A stretch of 64,000 nt of DNA from Bacillus subtilis (GCF_008764245.1 NZ_VTQV01000009.1:43284-107283), one strand, 5' to 3'. Counted from the stretch's first letter, positions 56,300 to 64,000 are shown. Made by a program: numbers and translations. The notes: generated by a model not told the origin, from the sequence alone.

Positions 56300-56329
56300 A
56301 CGAGCTCCCCGTTGTTGGGGGGAGCTCGT
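56300..56329 (-). terminator. Terminator of the larA-larB operon
   Basis: ACGAGCTCCCC (56300-56310) and GGGGAGCTCGT (56319-56329) form a perfect 11-bp stem just after the larB stop; the minus strand continues TTTTATTTG. Confidence 0.85.
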
Positions 56330-56333
56330 CAGC

Positions 56334-57077
56334 TTAGTCCCTATTCCGATTCACCATCCGATCGATCAACACCGCATTATAGGCGCCACCAAAGCCGTTA
56401 TCAATATTGACGACACTGATCCCGGAGGCACATGAGTTGAGCATGGTTAATAGTGCGGATAGGCCACCAAAATTGGCGCCATAGCCGATGCTGGTTGGAA
56501 CGGCCAAAACGGGGTGAGAGACGAGGCCACCTACGACGCTTGGTAGTGCTCCCTCCATCCCGGCGACGACGATCGAAACGGTTGCGGATTGAATATCTTC
56601 AATTTGATCAAAAAGCCGGTGGATCCCAGCTACACCGACATCATAGATCCGTTTGACATTGCTTCCTAAGGCTTCCGCTGTGACTGCTGCTTCCTCCGCA
56701 ACAGGAAGATCTGAAGTCCCTGCGCAAATCACGGAGATATAACCATCTCTCGGCTTTTTAGGCTCATGTTGATAGGATAGAATCCGGGCCAGTTCATGAT
56801 ACATCAGCTCCGGATATTCTTGTAAAATTGTTTCCGCCTTTTCTTTGGATATCCGAGTAATGAAAACATCTTCTTTTTTAGCTAAAATGGCTTTCATAAT
56901 GGAGAGGATTTGGTCTGTAGTCTTGCCTTCCCCATATATAATTTCGGGAAAGCCTTGGCGTTTTTTTCGATGATGATCCACCTTGGCAAATCCCAGGTCC
57001 TCATAAGTGGCTAATTGAGTTTTTGCTTCTGCCACCGTTAATTGCCCATCCCGTACTTGTTGTAATATTTCTTCCAT
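56334..57077 (-). CDS. larB: LarB, pyridinium-3,5-biscarboxylate synthase (nickel-pincer cofactor)
   Basis: First enzyme of nickel-pincer nucleotide cofactor synthesis; it carboxylates and cleaves nicotinic acid adenine dinucleotide. The 247-residue protein has the N-terminal helical part (AKTQLATYEDLGFAKVDHHR) and the AIR-carboxylase-like C-terminal half (VICAGTSDLPVAEEAAVTAE, then GVAGIHRL, AGMEGALPSVVGGLV and PTSIGYGAN). ATG 57077 with GAAGGTGAG upstream, starting 14 bp after the kinase stop, is favoured over TTG 57095. It is the last gene of the operon. Confidence 0.95.
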   Translation of the reverse strand: MEEILQQVRDGQLTVAEAKTQLATYEDLGFAKVDHHRKKRQGFPEIIYGEGKTTDQILSIMKAILAKKEDVFITRISKEKAETILQEYPELMYHELARILSYQHEPKKPRDGYISVICAGTSDLPVAEEAAVTAEALGSNVKRIYDVGVAGIHRLFDQIEDIQSATVSIVVAGMEGALPSVVGGLVSHPVLAVPTSIGYGANFGGLSALLTMLNSCASGISVVNIDNGFGGAYNAVLIDRMVNRNRD

Positions 57078-57091
57078 TGCTGCACTCACCT

Positions 57092-58567
57092 TCAAATAAA
57101 ATAAGCCGCTAAGTCCTTGCCGAAACGCTCATATTGTTTAAAAATACGTTTGTATTTTTCGTGTCGTAAGTGATTGGGGGAAACTACCTTGCCCGCCGGT
57201 AAATTGTCTTTTATTTCCTCGAAAGATCCTACTTTTTCTATGCCAACAAGTGCTGTCCATGCCGCCCCCCATGCTGCACTATACGGCGTGTCTGACAGAT
57301 GAATCTCTTGACCAAAAACGTCCGCTAAGATTTGCACCCATAAAGAGGATTTCGTTAATCCCCCATTGACACAAATTTTCTTCGGAGGACCAGCTAATTT
57401 CTCTAAAGACTGGCCAATTTGGTAAAGATTCAAGACAATTCCTTCAAGGGCTGCACGGACTAAATGACCGCGTGTATGGCCTATCGTCAATCCGTAAAAA
57501 TTACCCTTGGCCCGTTGATTCCATAATGGGGCTCTTTCTCCATTAATATAAGGGTGAAAAATAAGCCCTTCGGCCCCGAGGTCAATCGCTTCCGCCTCAA
57601 GTAATAGATCTTCCAGAGGTCCTTTAAAATCTAAAAGGTCTTTTAACCATTGTAACGTAATGCCGCCATTATTCGTTGCACCGCCAATAATAGAACTATT
57701 TTTCGTAAAAAGATATGTAAACGTTTCTTCTGTTTCGTTGACTGCCGCACCACTGATAAATTGCCGAATCGCCCCACTTGTGCCAGCCGAAATCGCTACT
57801 TCTCCTGGTGCGATTGCTCCATCTCCGAGATTGGCTAGCTGTCCATCCGCCGCTCCGATCACAAATGGTAAGTCTTCCGAAATGCCGATTTCTTTCGCAA
57901 TTGCACTTTTTAGACGAGGCAAACGGGTTGTCGGCGGTACAATTTTAGAAAGTTGTTCTTTCCGTATTCCTGCTAATTCAAGAGCTTCCTCCTCCCATTC
58001 TACTTTTTGAATATTTAATAAACCTGTCGCTGAAGCCATCGAATAGTCGATGATCCGTTCTCCAAACCATTTCTCAATGAGATATTCCTGCATGGAAATA
58101 TAGTACGCCGCCTTCAGATAGGCGTCATCCTTCATTTCCTTCATCCATAATAATTTTAAGAAAGGGGTCATCGGATGGATCGGTGCACCTGTTTTTAAAA
58201 AGATTTCCTTTCCTTTCCCTTTTTTCAAGTTTTCCGCCTGCCGACTGCTTCGTCCATCAGACCAAATAATCATATTGGATAGTGGTTGATACTGTTCATC
58301 CACGCAAATCAATGAATGCATCGCACAGGAAAAACCAATGGCAACTAATTCGTTTTTCCCTATTTCGCCTTTCTCTATCACTTCTTTGAGCGCAAAACGC
58401 GCTGATTTTTCCAATTCCTGGGGATCTTGCTCAGCCCAATCAGGGTTCGGATAATAAAAGGTATTCAGTCTTTCTGCTTCTGCAATAAACTGTCCGTTTG
58501 TATCAAATAATACAGCTTTCACACTTGTTGTCCCTAAATCTAAACCAATCACATATTCTTTTTGCAT
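57092..58567 (-). CDS. gntK: FGGY carbohydrate kinase, gluconokinase-like
   Basis: Sugar kinase of 491 residues. It has the phosphate loop GLDLGTTSVKAV, the segment FSCAMHSLI, TGAPIHPMTPFLKLLW (as in Bacillus-type gluconokinases), GAADGQLANLGDGA with the catalytic-site Asp, and the ATP-binding SAGTSGAIR and NGGLTKSSLW. The likely reaction is D-gluconate to 6-phosphogluconate. It lies between larE and larB, so gluconate would come from the LarA-type epimerase. Xylulose or another polyol is the alternative FGGY substrate; the HPM signature and context favour gluconate. Confidence 0.88.
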   Translation of the reverse strand: MQKEYVIGLDLGTTSVKAVLFDTNGQFIAEAERLNTFYYPNPDWAEQDPQELEKSARFALKEVIEKGEIGKNELVAIGFSCAMHSLICVDEQYQPLSNMIIWSDGRSSRQAENLKKGKGKEIFLKTGAPIHPMTPFLKLLWMKEMKDDAYLKAAYYISMQEYLIEKWFGERIIDYSMASATGLLNIQKVEWEEEALELAGIRKEQLSKIVPPTTRLPRLKSAIAKEIGISEDLPFVIGAADGQLANLGDGAIAPGEVAISAGTSGAIRQFISGAAVNETEETFTYLFTKNSSIIGGATNNGGITLQWLKDLLDFKGPLEDLLLEAEAIDLGAEGLIFHPYINGERAPLWNQRAKGNFYGLTIGHTRGHLVRAALEGIVLNLYQIGQSLEKLAGPPKKICVNGGLTKSSLWVQILADVFGQEIHLSDTPYSAAWGAAWTALVGIEKVGSFEEIKDNLPAGKVVSPNHLRHEKYKRIFKQYERFGKDLAAYFI

Positions 58568-58639
58568 ATTTTCCCATCCCTTATATTGCTTTCGATTTCA
58601 ATTGAAAGGGAGGAGATTGCGCATCTCCCCCTTCATTTT

Positions 58640-59440
58640 CTAAACCAACACTTTATTCATACTTCCACTCTTGTAGCCATTCAAATCCATTGTAATATAT
58701 TTATAGCCAAAGTCTTGTAATTTCTTGGCAATTTTTGCATGATGGTTTAATAAAATCGGCATATCTTGTGGTTCAACTTCGATTCTCGCAATTTCTTCAT
58801 GCGTTCGAACGCGCACTTGGCGAATACCTAAGCTTTGAAGATAGGCCTCCGATTTCTCTACTTTTGTCAGCTTCGCTTGTGTAATCGTTTCGCCGTAGGA
58901 AATCCTTGATGATAAACAAGCAAAAGATGGTTTATCCCAGGTTGGTAGTCCCAGCTCTTTCGATAAAGCTCTTATTTCCTCTTTGAATAAGTTGGCTTCT
59001 TGCAGTGGACCCCGGACTCCTTTTTCTTTTGCTGCTTTCATCCCTGGGCGATATTCATTCAAATCATCGGCGATCACACCATAGACAACATTTTGGAATC
59101 CTTTTTCTTCCATAATCGGAATTAGGTGTTCAAACAAACTATTTTTACAAAAATAACAACGATTACGATCATTTTCAGTATAACCAGGGATCGCTAATTC
59201 TGATGTTTCCACAACAGTATGAGGAACATCAATCCACTTTGCCAACTCTTTCGCTTCAAGCAATTCCTTCGTCGGATAGGTTTCTGAATCGGCCGTTACA
59301 GCCAAAACATGCTCTTTTCCCAAAGTGTCCACGGCCATTTTTAATAAAAAGGTACTGTCAACACCACCAGAAAAGGCGACGACGACTTTATTCATTTCCC
59401 GGAGAATAGATGTCAGTTTTTCAACTTTTTTCTCTAGCAA
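58640..59440 (-). CDS. larE: LarE, sulfur transferase of nickel-pincer cofactor synthesis
   Basis: ATP-pyrophosphatase-type enzyme of 266 residues that turns the biscarboxylate into the bis-thiocarboxylate. PP-loop FSGGVDST near residue 23, then Cys95 and Cys98 in RCYFCK and Cys175 in KPSFACLSSR (numbered from TTG 59440, which has AAAGGAG six bases upstream). The three cysteines match the [4Fe-4S]-type LarE proteins that can act repeatedly; the lactobacillar type has only the last Cys and is consumed. Located 26 bp after the SDR gene and 70 bp before the kinase gene. Confidence 0.95.
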   Translation of the reverse strand: MLEKKVEKLTSILREMNKVVVAFSGGVDSTFLLKMAVDTLGKEHVLAVTADSETYPTKELLEAKELAKWIDVPHTVVETSELAIPGYTENDRNRCYFCKNSLFEHLIPIMEEKGFQNVVYGVIADDLNEYRPGMKAAKEKGVRGPLQEANLFKEEIRALSKELGLPTWDKPSFACLSSRISYGETITQAKLTKVEKSEAYLQSLGIRQVRVRTHEEIARIEVEPQDMPILLNHHAKIAKKLQDFGYKYITMDLNGYKSGSMNKVLV

Positions 59441-59465
59441 AATACGCTCTCCTTTCATAACCATG

Positions 59466-60236
59466 TTAGATGGTCATACTGCCAAAACCACCATCCACGC
59501 GGATAAATGTTCCCGTCACAAAGCCAGAAGCCCGATCGGACGCTAAGTAGACGGCTGCTCCTTGTAGCTCTTCCGGTTCTCCAAAACGGTTCATTGGCGT
59601 GTGGCCCATAATCGACTGTACTCGCTCTTCGCTTAAAATTTTGCGATTTTGTTCCGCCGGAAAGAATCCCGGAATAATTGCATTTACACGAATCCCATGG
59701 GGTGCAAATTCTCTTGCTAAAAATTGCGTTACACTATTTACGCCTGCTTTGGATGCCGAGTATGTAAATACTTTCGATAGCGGAGGGCCAGATGAAACAG
59801 ACGAGATATTAATAATACTTCCTTTTCGCTCCTGTTCGACCATTCGCTTGGCAAAATGCTGAATCGTAAACACAAGCCCTTTCAGGTTTACATCCATAAT
59901 ATCGTCCCACTCATCCACTTCTAAATCAAAGAAAGGAGTTGGACTATTTTTACCTGGAGCATTTAATAAAATATCGTAGCCTCCCGCCCATTCTTCGATT
60001 TCATCCGCTACTTTTTTCACCGTATCCAATTCACTCACATCAGCTTGAAACGCTTTGGCTTCCCCGCCATTTCCGATAATCTCCTGCACGACGTTCTTAG
60101 CTGACTCCATATTTCTACCAACAATCGCAACCTTTGCTCCATGTTCGGCTAATCCTTTGGCAATCGAGCCTCCAAGGACACTGTTGCCGCCAATCGCGAC
60201 AGCCACTTTACCAGTCAGATCAAACAATGAACTCAT
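59466..60236 (-). CDS. uxuB: SDR oxidoreductase, fructuronate reductase (UxuB)-like
   Basis: NAD(P)-dependent short-chain reductase of 256 residues. Cofactor site is VAIGGNSVLGGSIAKGL, Asn in LLNAPGKN, catalytic Ser/Tyr/Lys in INISSVSSGP and YSASKAG, and the C-terminal PGFFPAEQNRKIL and RFGEPEELQGA, as in the SDR-type UxuB of Bacillus. It should interconvert D-fructuronate and D-mannonate. ATG 60236 follows GGAGGG. It lies 17 bp after the larA stop. Gluconate 5-dehydrogenase is the main alternative; uxaC/uxaE co-regulation favours fructuronate. Confidence 0.82.
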   Translation of the reverse strand: MSSLFDLTGKVAVAIGGNSVLGGSIAKGLAEHGAKVAIVGRNMESAKNVVQEIIGNGGEAKAFQADVSELDTVKKVADEIEEWAGGYDILLNAPGKNSPTPFFDLEVDEWDDIMDVNLKGLVFTIQHFAKRMVEQERKGSIINISSVSSGPPLSKVFTYSASKAGVNSVTQFLAREFAPHGIRVNAIIPGFFPAEQNRKILSEERVQSIMGHTPMNRFGEPEELQGAAVYLASDRASGFVTGTFIRVDGGFGSMTI

Positions 60237-60253
60237 TCTCTTCCCTCCAAAAC

Positions 60254-61522
60254 TCAAAATAAGTTACCTTTTTCATCAAAATTCCATTCATACAGATCAG
60301 ATATTTTCTCCATATGCTCATGGTTGTGAACGTCAGGGAGTAAAGCTTCCGATACTTCAATCTCACCGATTTCTAACGTGTTTTTGATACGAACCAGTTT
60401 GACTTTCGTAAAATCCAAAATATTACAAGTTTTAATCGCTGCTTGAATCGCAAATTGATCATTCGCTAATGCAGTCGAAATATGGGTTGGGCCGACTACT
60501 GTCGAAGTTAACCCATTTGCATAGGTGGCATCTCGATTCATTTTATCTACTAATCTTTGTGTCGTGAAATCGGCCGTCCCTACCCCATTCGCATTGCCTT
60601 CTGTTTCTTCCGTTAAATCGAGGACAACCATTTTCGATACTTCTGGTCCGCCATAGGCATAAGGGGTCGGGTATCTGCCGGTTATATTCGGGTCCATCCC
60701 ATCGCCACTAATGTTTTTACCAATTTTATCGATGACTAATACATCAATCTGGTCGAAATAAAGTTTTGGAAGCTGGCTTTTGGCTAATTCTAGTAATTGA
60801 ATCTCTTTTTCTTCTATTTCATGCGGTTCAAGAACATCAATCGTGTGAACCTTATCAAATGCATTTTCGACCGTGGCAACGGCAAATAAAATCGGCATTT
60901 TAGCCAAAGTAATTTTTGCCATAGCGGGAACATGTTCGGCCATATGCTTGAATCCAAGTTGATGGCAAGCTTCCGCCCCCTTCTGTTTCCCCAATCCGAT
61001 ACTGATCATTTTCATAATGCCACTTTCAATCGGACCGCGAAATGCTGTATGCGGTTTTACACGGTTGGTGACTACAATACCATCCGCTTCTGAGGCGATT
61101 TTATCAATATAAACGGGTAATCCATTAGGTAATTCACCTAAGCAAATCACTTCCATAGAGGAACGAATTTCCGCCTTTACACTTTCTTCGGTTACACCAA
61201 GATGTTCCAACACGGCTTGTTGCCCTTCAGCAGTAGCGCCACCATGACTTCCCATACATGGAACAATAAATGGCTTCGCCCCAAGCTCTTTTAAAAATTG
61301 CACCGTGACGGCTGTCATCTCAGGCAAACGATCTAATCCTCTACTCCCAACAGCTACAGCAATTTCCATTCCTGGTTTTACTTTACTTTTGATCTCCTCA
61401 CGTTGCAATAGAGGTTGTAAAGCAGCCGTTAAATCATTGATTTGGGTTGAATCGAATCGTTGCTTTATTTTTGCCATTTTAGGAATAGGTATATCCTTTA
61501 CCAGTTCTCTAATGATATCCAT
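60254..61522 (-). CDS. LarA-family nickel-pincer racemase/epimerase (likely gluconate/mannonate 2-epimerase)
   Basis: LarA homologue of 422 residues (DUF2088 plus C-terminal domain). His93 in MGSHGGAT, His158 in RVKPHTAF, Lys171 in SGIMKMI and His187 in EACHQLG fit the cofactor and catalytic residues of lactate racemase (His108, His174, Lys184, His200): the Lys-to-His spacing of 16 is the same, with three extra residues between the first His and Lys. LarA homologues act on 2-hydroxyacids, including D-gluconate 2-epimerases. With an SDR making mannonate and a gluconokinase in the operon, mannonate to gluconate is the best guess. ATG 61522 has CGGAGTG upstream; first gene of the operon. Confidence 0.9.
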   Translation of the reverse strand: MDIIRELVKDIPIPKMAKIKQRFDSTQINDLTAALQPLLQREEIKSKVKPGMEIAVAVGSRGLDRLPEMTAVTVQFLKELGAKPFIVPCMGSHGGATAEGQQAVLEHLGVTEESVKAEIRSSMEVICLGELPNGLPVYIDKIASEADGIVVTNRVKPHTAFRGPIESGIMKMISIGLGKQKGAEACHQLGFKHMAEHVPAMAKITLAKMPILFAVATVENAFDKVHTIDVLEPHEIEEKEIQLLELAKSQLPKLYFDQIDVLVIDKIGKNISGDGMDPNITGRYPTPYAYGGPEVSKMVVLDLTEETEGNANGVGTADFTTQRLVDKMNRDATYANGLTSTVVGPTHISTALANDQFAIQAAIKTCNILDFTKVKLVRIKNTLEIGEIEVSEALLPDVHNHEHMEKISDLYEWNFDEKGNLF

Positions 61523-61586
61523 GGGTTATTCACTCCGTTTTTTGCCAAATTACGATCAGGCATTCTAACATTTCTTACCTATTCTC

Positions 61587-61624
61587 ATAATAGATGAGCT
61601 GCAAAAATTTGTAAACACTTTCAA
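61587..61624 (-). promoter_or_regulatory. Proximal larA promoter with overlapping cre
   Basis: Minus strand: -35 TTTACA (61610-61615), 17-bp spacer, -10 TATTAT (61587-61592). TTGAAAGTGTTTACA (61610-61624) matches the cre consensus at 14 of 15 positions and covers the -35. Confidence 0.7.
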
Positions 61625-61714
61625 GCTATCAATCACTTCGACTTCCCCTGCTCTTTTTCAAAATGATTAGGAAGAACGATAAGATCTGCATCAAACTTAT
61701 TCGAAGCCCTTAAT

Positions 61715-61732
61715 TAACAACGTTGTTATTAT
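61715..61732 (-). promoter_or_regulatory. LacI operator before the larA operon
   Basis: TAACAACGTTGTTATTAT, identical over 18 bp to the operator before uxaE. A -10-like GATAAT on the minus strand overlaps it (61728-61733). Links the larA operon to the uronate regulator. Confidence 0.75.
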
Positions 61733-61994
61733 CATGCTATACCAAGATTCACAAAAAAACAAGCATTTTTTATCTTTATCAAACATGGGGGAACATCGCC
61801 ATAGGTTGAATTTAATCCCCAGTTATAGATAATATTATTCACCATGTCCGCTTTTGAAATTGGGTGAAGGCTGTTTTCCTGTGTCTCCAAGTTGGAATTT
61901 CCTTCCAATCGTGGATGGAGGAAGGGGAAGGGGTAAAAATCCACGATCGCCCTCCCCCTTTTTTGAGTTTCCTTCGCCAAAATAGGATGATCCG

Positions 61995-62894
61995 TTAACC
62001 CTTTACAGACCCTAACAACGCCCCTTTGGCAAAATACTTTTGCAAAAATGGATAGCATAATAAAACAGGCACGGTCGCGACAACGATTGTCGCCATTTTG
62101 ACTGTTACTTCTGGTGGCGGAACATCTGTATAGGCAGCCCCATCATAGTTCATACCACTTGCTAGTACAACGATTTGTCTTAGTAAAACTTGGACAGGCC
62201 ATTTCGTTGAATCACTTAAATAAAGAATGGCATGCATATACGTGTTCCAGTACGTGACTGCATAAAACAAAGAAATTGTTGCAATCGCCGGTAAGGAAAT
62301 GGGAATCACTATGCGAAAGAGAATACTAAAGTCATTGGCTCCATCGATTTTCGCGGATTCTTCAAGTCCTGCAGGTAAATTCATAAAAAAGCTTCTTAGA
62401 ATGATCATATTAAAAGCATTAATCGATACGGGGATAATCAGAGACCATAACGAATTTAACAGGCCTGTTTGTTGAACGACTAAGAAAGTAGGAATCATCC
62501 CCCCATTAAACAGAAGAGTAAAAACGATTATGAAGTTGATAAATCTTCGTCCGACTAAATCTCTACGTGACAATCCATAGGCTGTAAGCGTAGACAATAA
62601 CATACTCCACACGGTGCCACCAACTGTAATCATAATAGAAACTAATAAGGCCCTAAAAATCGTATCCGTTGAAAATATATACCGATAAGCATCTAGACTG
62701 AATTTAGTTGGGAATAATAGAAACTTGCTGCTTGCGATTTCTGCACTTGTCGCAAAAGAACTCCCTACGACGTGAATAAACGGCAAAAATGTAATGAACG
62801 CAATGAGGAATAATAATGTGTTATTCACCGCATCAAAAACTCTGCTTCCCGCAGACACTTCATTTGGTTTACGCTTCTTTTTCATTTTCAGCAC
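61995..62894 (-). CDS. Carbohydrate ABC transporter permease (LplC/CUT1 type)
   Basis: Membrane subunit of 299 residues, about six segments, coupling loop GLEESAKIDGANDFSILFR and the C-terminal YPFLQKYFAKGALLGSVKG of the LplC class. Starts are GTG 62894 (near AAAGGAG) or ATG 62885. Stop lies about 270 bp upstream of the larA distal operator. Lies 60 bp after the LplB partner. By position it may import uronide oligomers for the uronate pathway, but nothing in the sequence proves that. Confidence 0.95.
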   Translation of the reverse strand: MLKMKKKRKPNEVSAGSRVFDAVNNTLLFLIAFITFLPFIHVVGSSFATSAEIASSKFLLFPTKFSLDAYRYIFSTDTIFRALLVSIMITVGGTVWSMLLSTLTAYGLSRRDLVGRRFINFIIVFTLLFNGGMIPTFLVVQQTGLLNSLWSLIIPVSINAFNMIILRSFFMNLPAGLEESAKIDGANDFSILFRIVIPISLPAIATISLFYAVTYWNTYMHAILYLSDSTKWPVQVLLRQIVVLASGMNYDGAAYTDVPPPEVTVKMATIVVATVPVLLCYPFLQKYFAKGALLGSVKG

Positions 62895-62954
62895 AAGCTC
62901 CTTTCTGGATGTTGTTCAAAATTGTACTTTTCTTTTTGACCAGACATTTTTAAC

Positions 62955-63914
62955 TTAATAGATTCCTTCTTCTCCAAATTTCTTCGCTAATCGATTGGCA
63001 AAAATGACCATCACGAGACCAACAGCTCCTTTAAAGAAACCAACCGCTGTACTGTAACTAAATTGACCTTGTTGTAACCCCGCCACATAAACATACGTAT
63101 CAAAGATTTCAGCCACTTCACGGTTAGATGCATTCAACAATAGATAGACGTGTTCAAATCCAAGCTCAAGCACATCGCCAATTTTCAAGATTAATAGGAC
63201 GATAATCACACTGCGAATCGCGGGTAATGTAATATGCCACATTTGTCGAAAACGATTGGCCCCATCCATTTTTGCTGCTTCATATAATTGCGGATCAACT
63301 GCTGTAATTGCGGCAAGGAAAATGATCGTTCCCCACCCTGCTTCTCGCCAAATCACTTGGATAATGTACATCGGCCGGAACCACTCAGAACTTAACAGAA
63401 AATTAATTTTATTAAAGCCTAAACTTTCCAGAACCGAATTAACAATGCCTCCATCAAGCGTCAGCATCACATAACTGATGGAAACGATTACAACCCATGA
63501 CATAAAATGAGGAATATAAATAATCGTTTGCACGCCTCTTTTGAAAAAAGCATTTTTCACTTCATTTAACATCAAAGAAATAATGATCGGAATTGGAAAA
63601 TAAATAAAAATTTGTAAAGCAAATAAAACGAGTGTATTTTTAAAAATCATCCAAAAGTCTGAACTTGTGAACAATCTTTCAAAATGAGCAAATCCTACCC
63701 ATTCACTCCCAGAGATCCCTAGGTATGGCTTGTAATCTTGGAAGGAAATAATCAATCCATACATCGGGATATATTTATAAATAATAAAATAAATAATGCC
63801 CGGTAATATCATTAAATAAATAAGTTTATTTTTTTTAATCCGTTTAAGCATTTCTGCTCTTCTTACCTTTTTAACATTTTCAATCGGTTGATTTTCTGCT
63901 AAAGCTGTTTTCAT
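62955..63914 (-). CDS. Carbohydrate ABC transporter permease (LplB/CUT1 type)
   Basis: Membrane subunit of 319 residues with KYIPMYGLIISFQDY and the coupling loop YEAAKMDGANRFRQMWHI. ATG 63914 is favoured (GAGGGAG six bases upstream). It is the last complete gene; its promoter and any binding protein gene lie to the right, as none adjoins on the left side. No ATPase is encoded with it. Confidence 0.95.
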   Translation of the reverse strand: MKTALAENQPIENVKKVRRAEMLKRIKKNKLIYLMILPGIIYFIIYKYIPMYGLIISFQDYKPYLGISGSEWVGFAHFERLFTSSDFWMIFKNTLVLFALQIFIYFPIPIIISLMLNEVKNAFFKRGVQTIIYIPHFMSWVVIVSISYVMLTLDGGIVNSVLESLGFNKINFLLSSEWFRPMYIIQVIWREAGWGTIIFLAAITAVDPQLYEAAKMDGANRFRQMWHITLPAIRSVIIVLLILKIGDVLELGFEHVYLLLNASNREVAEIFDTYVYVAGLQQGQFSYSTAVGFFKGAVGLVMVIFANRLAKKFGEEGIY

Positions 63915-64000
63915 TTTCAACTCCCTCTCTAAAAGTGCGTATTGTCAAAAAATCTATAGTAAAAAGTTAATCCATCCTTGACTTAAAAGGGTTTATAAAT

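Larger units (their letters stand above)
61523..61994. other. Intergenic region: two promoters, operator and cre for the larA operon
   Basis: Holds the proximal promoter with cre (61587-61624), the distal operator (61715-61732) and G-rich/C-rich complementary tracts near 61918-61960 that may end the permease transcript. A 108-codon frame (61732-62058) overlaps the permease end and matches nothing I know. Confidence 0.6.

Noticed and set aside
55636..56435. Several 65-195-codon frames across the 52-bp repeats
   Set aside because: Low-complexity translations caused by repeat units not divisible by three; no start signals.
57092..58567. Xylulokinase call for the FGGY kinase
   Set aside because: The GAPIHPMTP segment and the lar/uxu context fit gluconokinase better, although FGGY specificity cannot be fixed by sequence alone.
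61732..62058. 108-codon minus-strand frame
   Set aside because: Overlaps the permease 3' end and the larA operator, with no ribosome site or family match.

Overview
The window looks like a chromosomal segment of a low-GC Bacillaceae Firmicute. Supporting signs are lipoprotein solute-binding proteins with LAAC lipoboxes, strong AGGAGG-type ribosome binding sites with many TTG/GTG starts, CcpA-type cre boxes, a sigma-B-like promoter before a GsiB-like KGG-repeat protein, and YktB- and YlmA-type housekeeping genes. It is a carbohydrate-utilisation region on which nearly everything is read from the minus strand. No rRNA, tRNA, intact insertion sequence, CRISPR array or phage gene was seen.

Region 1 (1-23.5 kb) is a fucosylated and probably sulfated glycan locus. 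It holds four GH29 alpha-L-fucosidases, the start of a sulfatase, one complete LplBC-type permease pair with its large binding protein, five further binding proteins without permeases, a TIM-barrel isomerase/epimerase and a signal-less NAGPA-domain protein. A LacI regulator (18.8 kb) lies among three promoters that carry the same palindrome, TTACCGGTAAC, exactly 4 nt downstream of the -10 box. The fucosidases and sulfatases lack signal peptides, so oligosaccharides are probably imported first and then trimmed inside the cell.

Region 2 (23.7-39.1 kb) is mixed: a VapBC-like toxin-antitoxin pair with a perfect inverted repeat, modAB without modC, a likely sugar-acid branch (lactonase-like amidohydrolase, enolase-superfamily dehydratase, D-2-hydroxyacid dehydrogenase) with a second cytoplasmic sulfatase, a DUF1846 protein, YktB, a GH5 hydrolase, an MFS transporter, CgoX/HemY and a YlmA-like ATPase. 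Two structured repeats flank yktB: a 149-bp MITE-like element and a roughly 320-bp multi-hairpin element.

Region 3 (39.2-49.4 kb) has one LplBC permease pair with three paralogous binding proteins, a decayed Gfo/Idh/MocA oxidoreductase, an EEP-family hydrolase and a ROK regulator. Region 4 (49.9-56.3 kb) has a KGG-repeat stress protein, uxaC, uxaE, a LacI regulator, a NERD-domain protein and an array of about 10.5 palindromic 52-bp tandem repeats.

Region 5 (56.3-64 kb) is the most striking. An operon encodes a LarA-type nickel-pincer racemase/epimerase homologue, an SDR resembling UxuB fructuronate reductase, LarE, an FGGY gluconokinase-like kinase and LarB. An 18-nt palindromic sequence lies both before uxaE and before this operon, so they are probably co-regulated. 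Together the genes spell a plausible route: D-galacturonate, D-tagaturonate, D-fructuronate, D-mannonate, D-gluconate, 6-phosphogluconate. LarA would replace the usual mannonate dehydratase/KDG branch, since no uxuA, kdgK or kdgA is present. LarC, needed for cofactor nickel insertion, is not in the window. A further LplBC permease pair ends the window. All sugar ABC importers here lack their own ATPase and presumably use a shared MsmX-like one.
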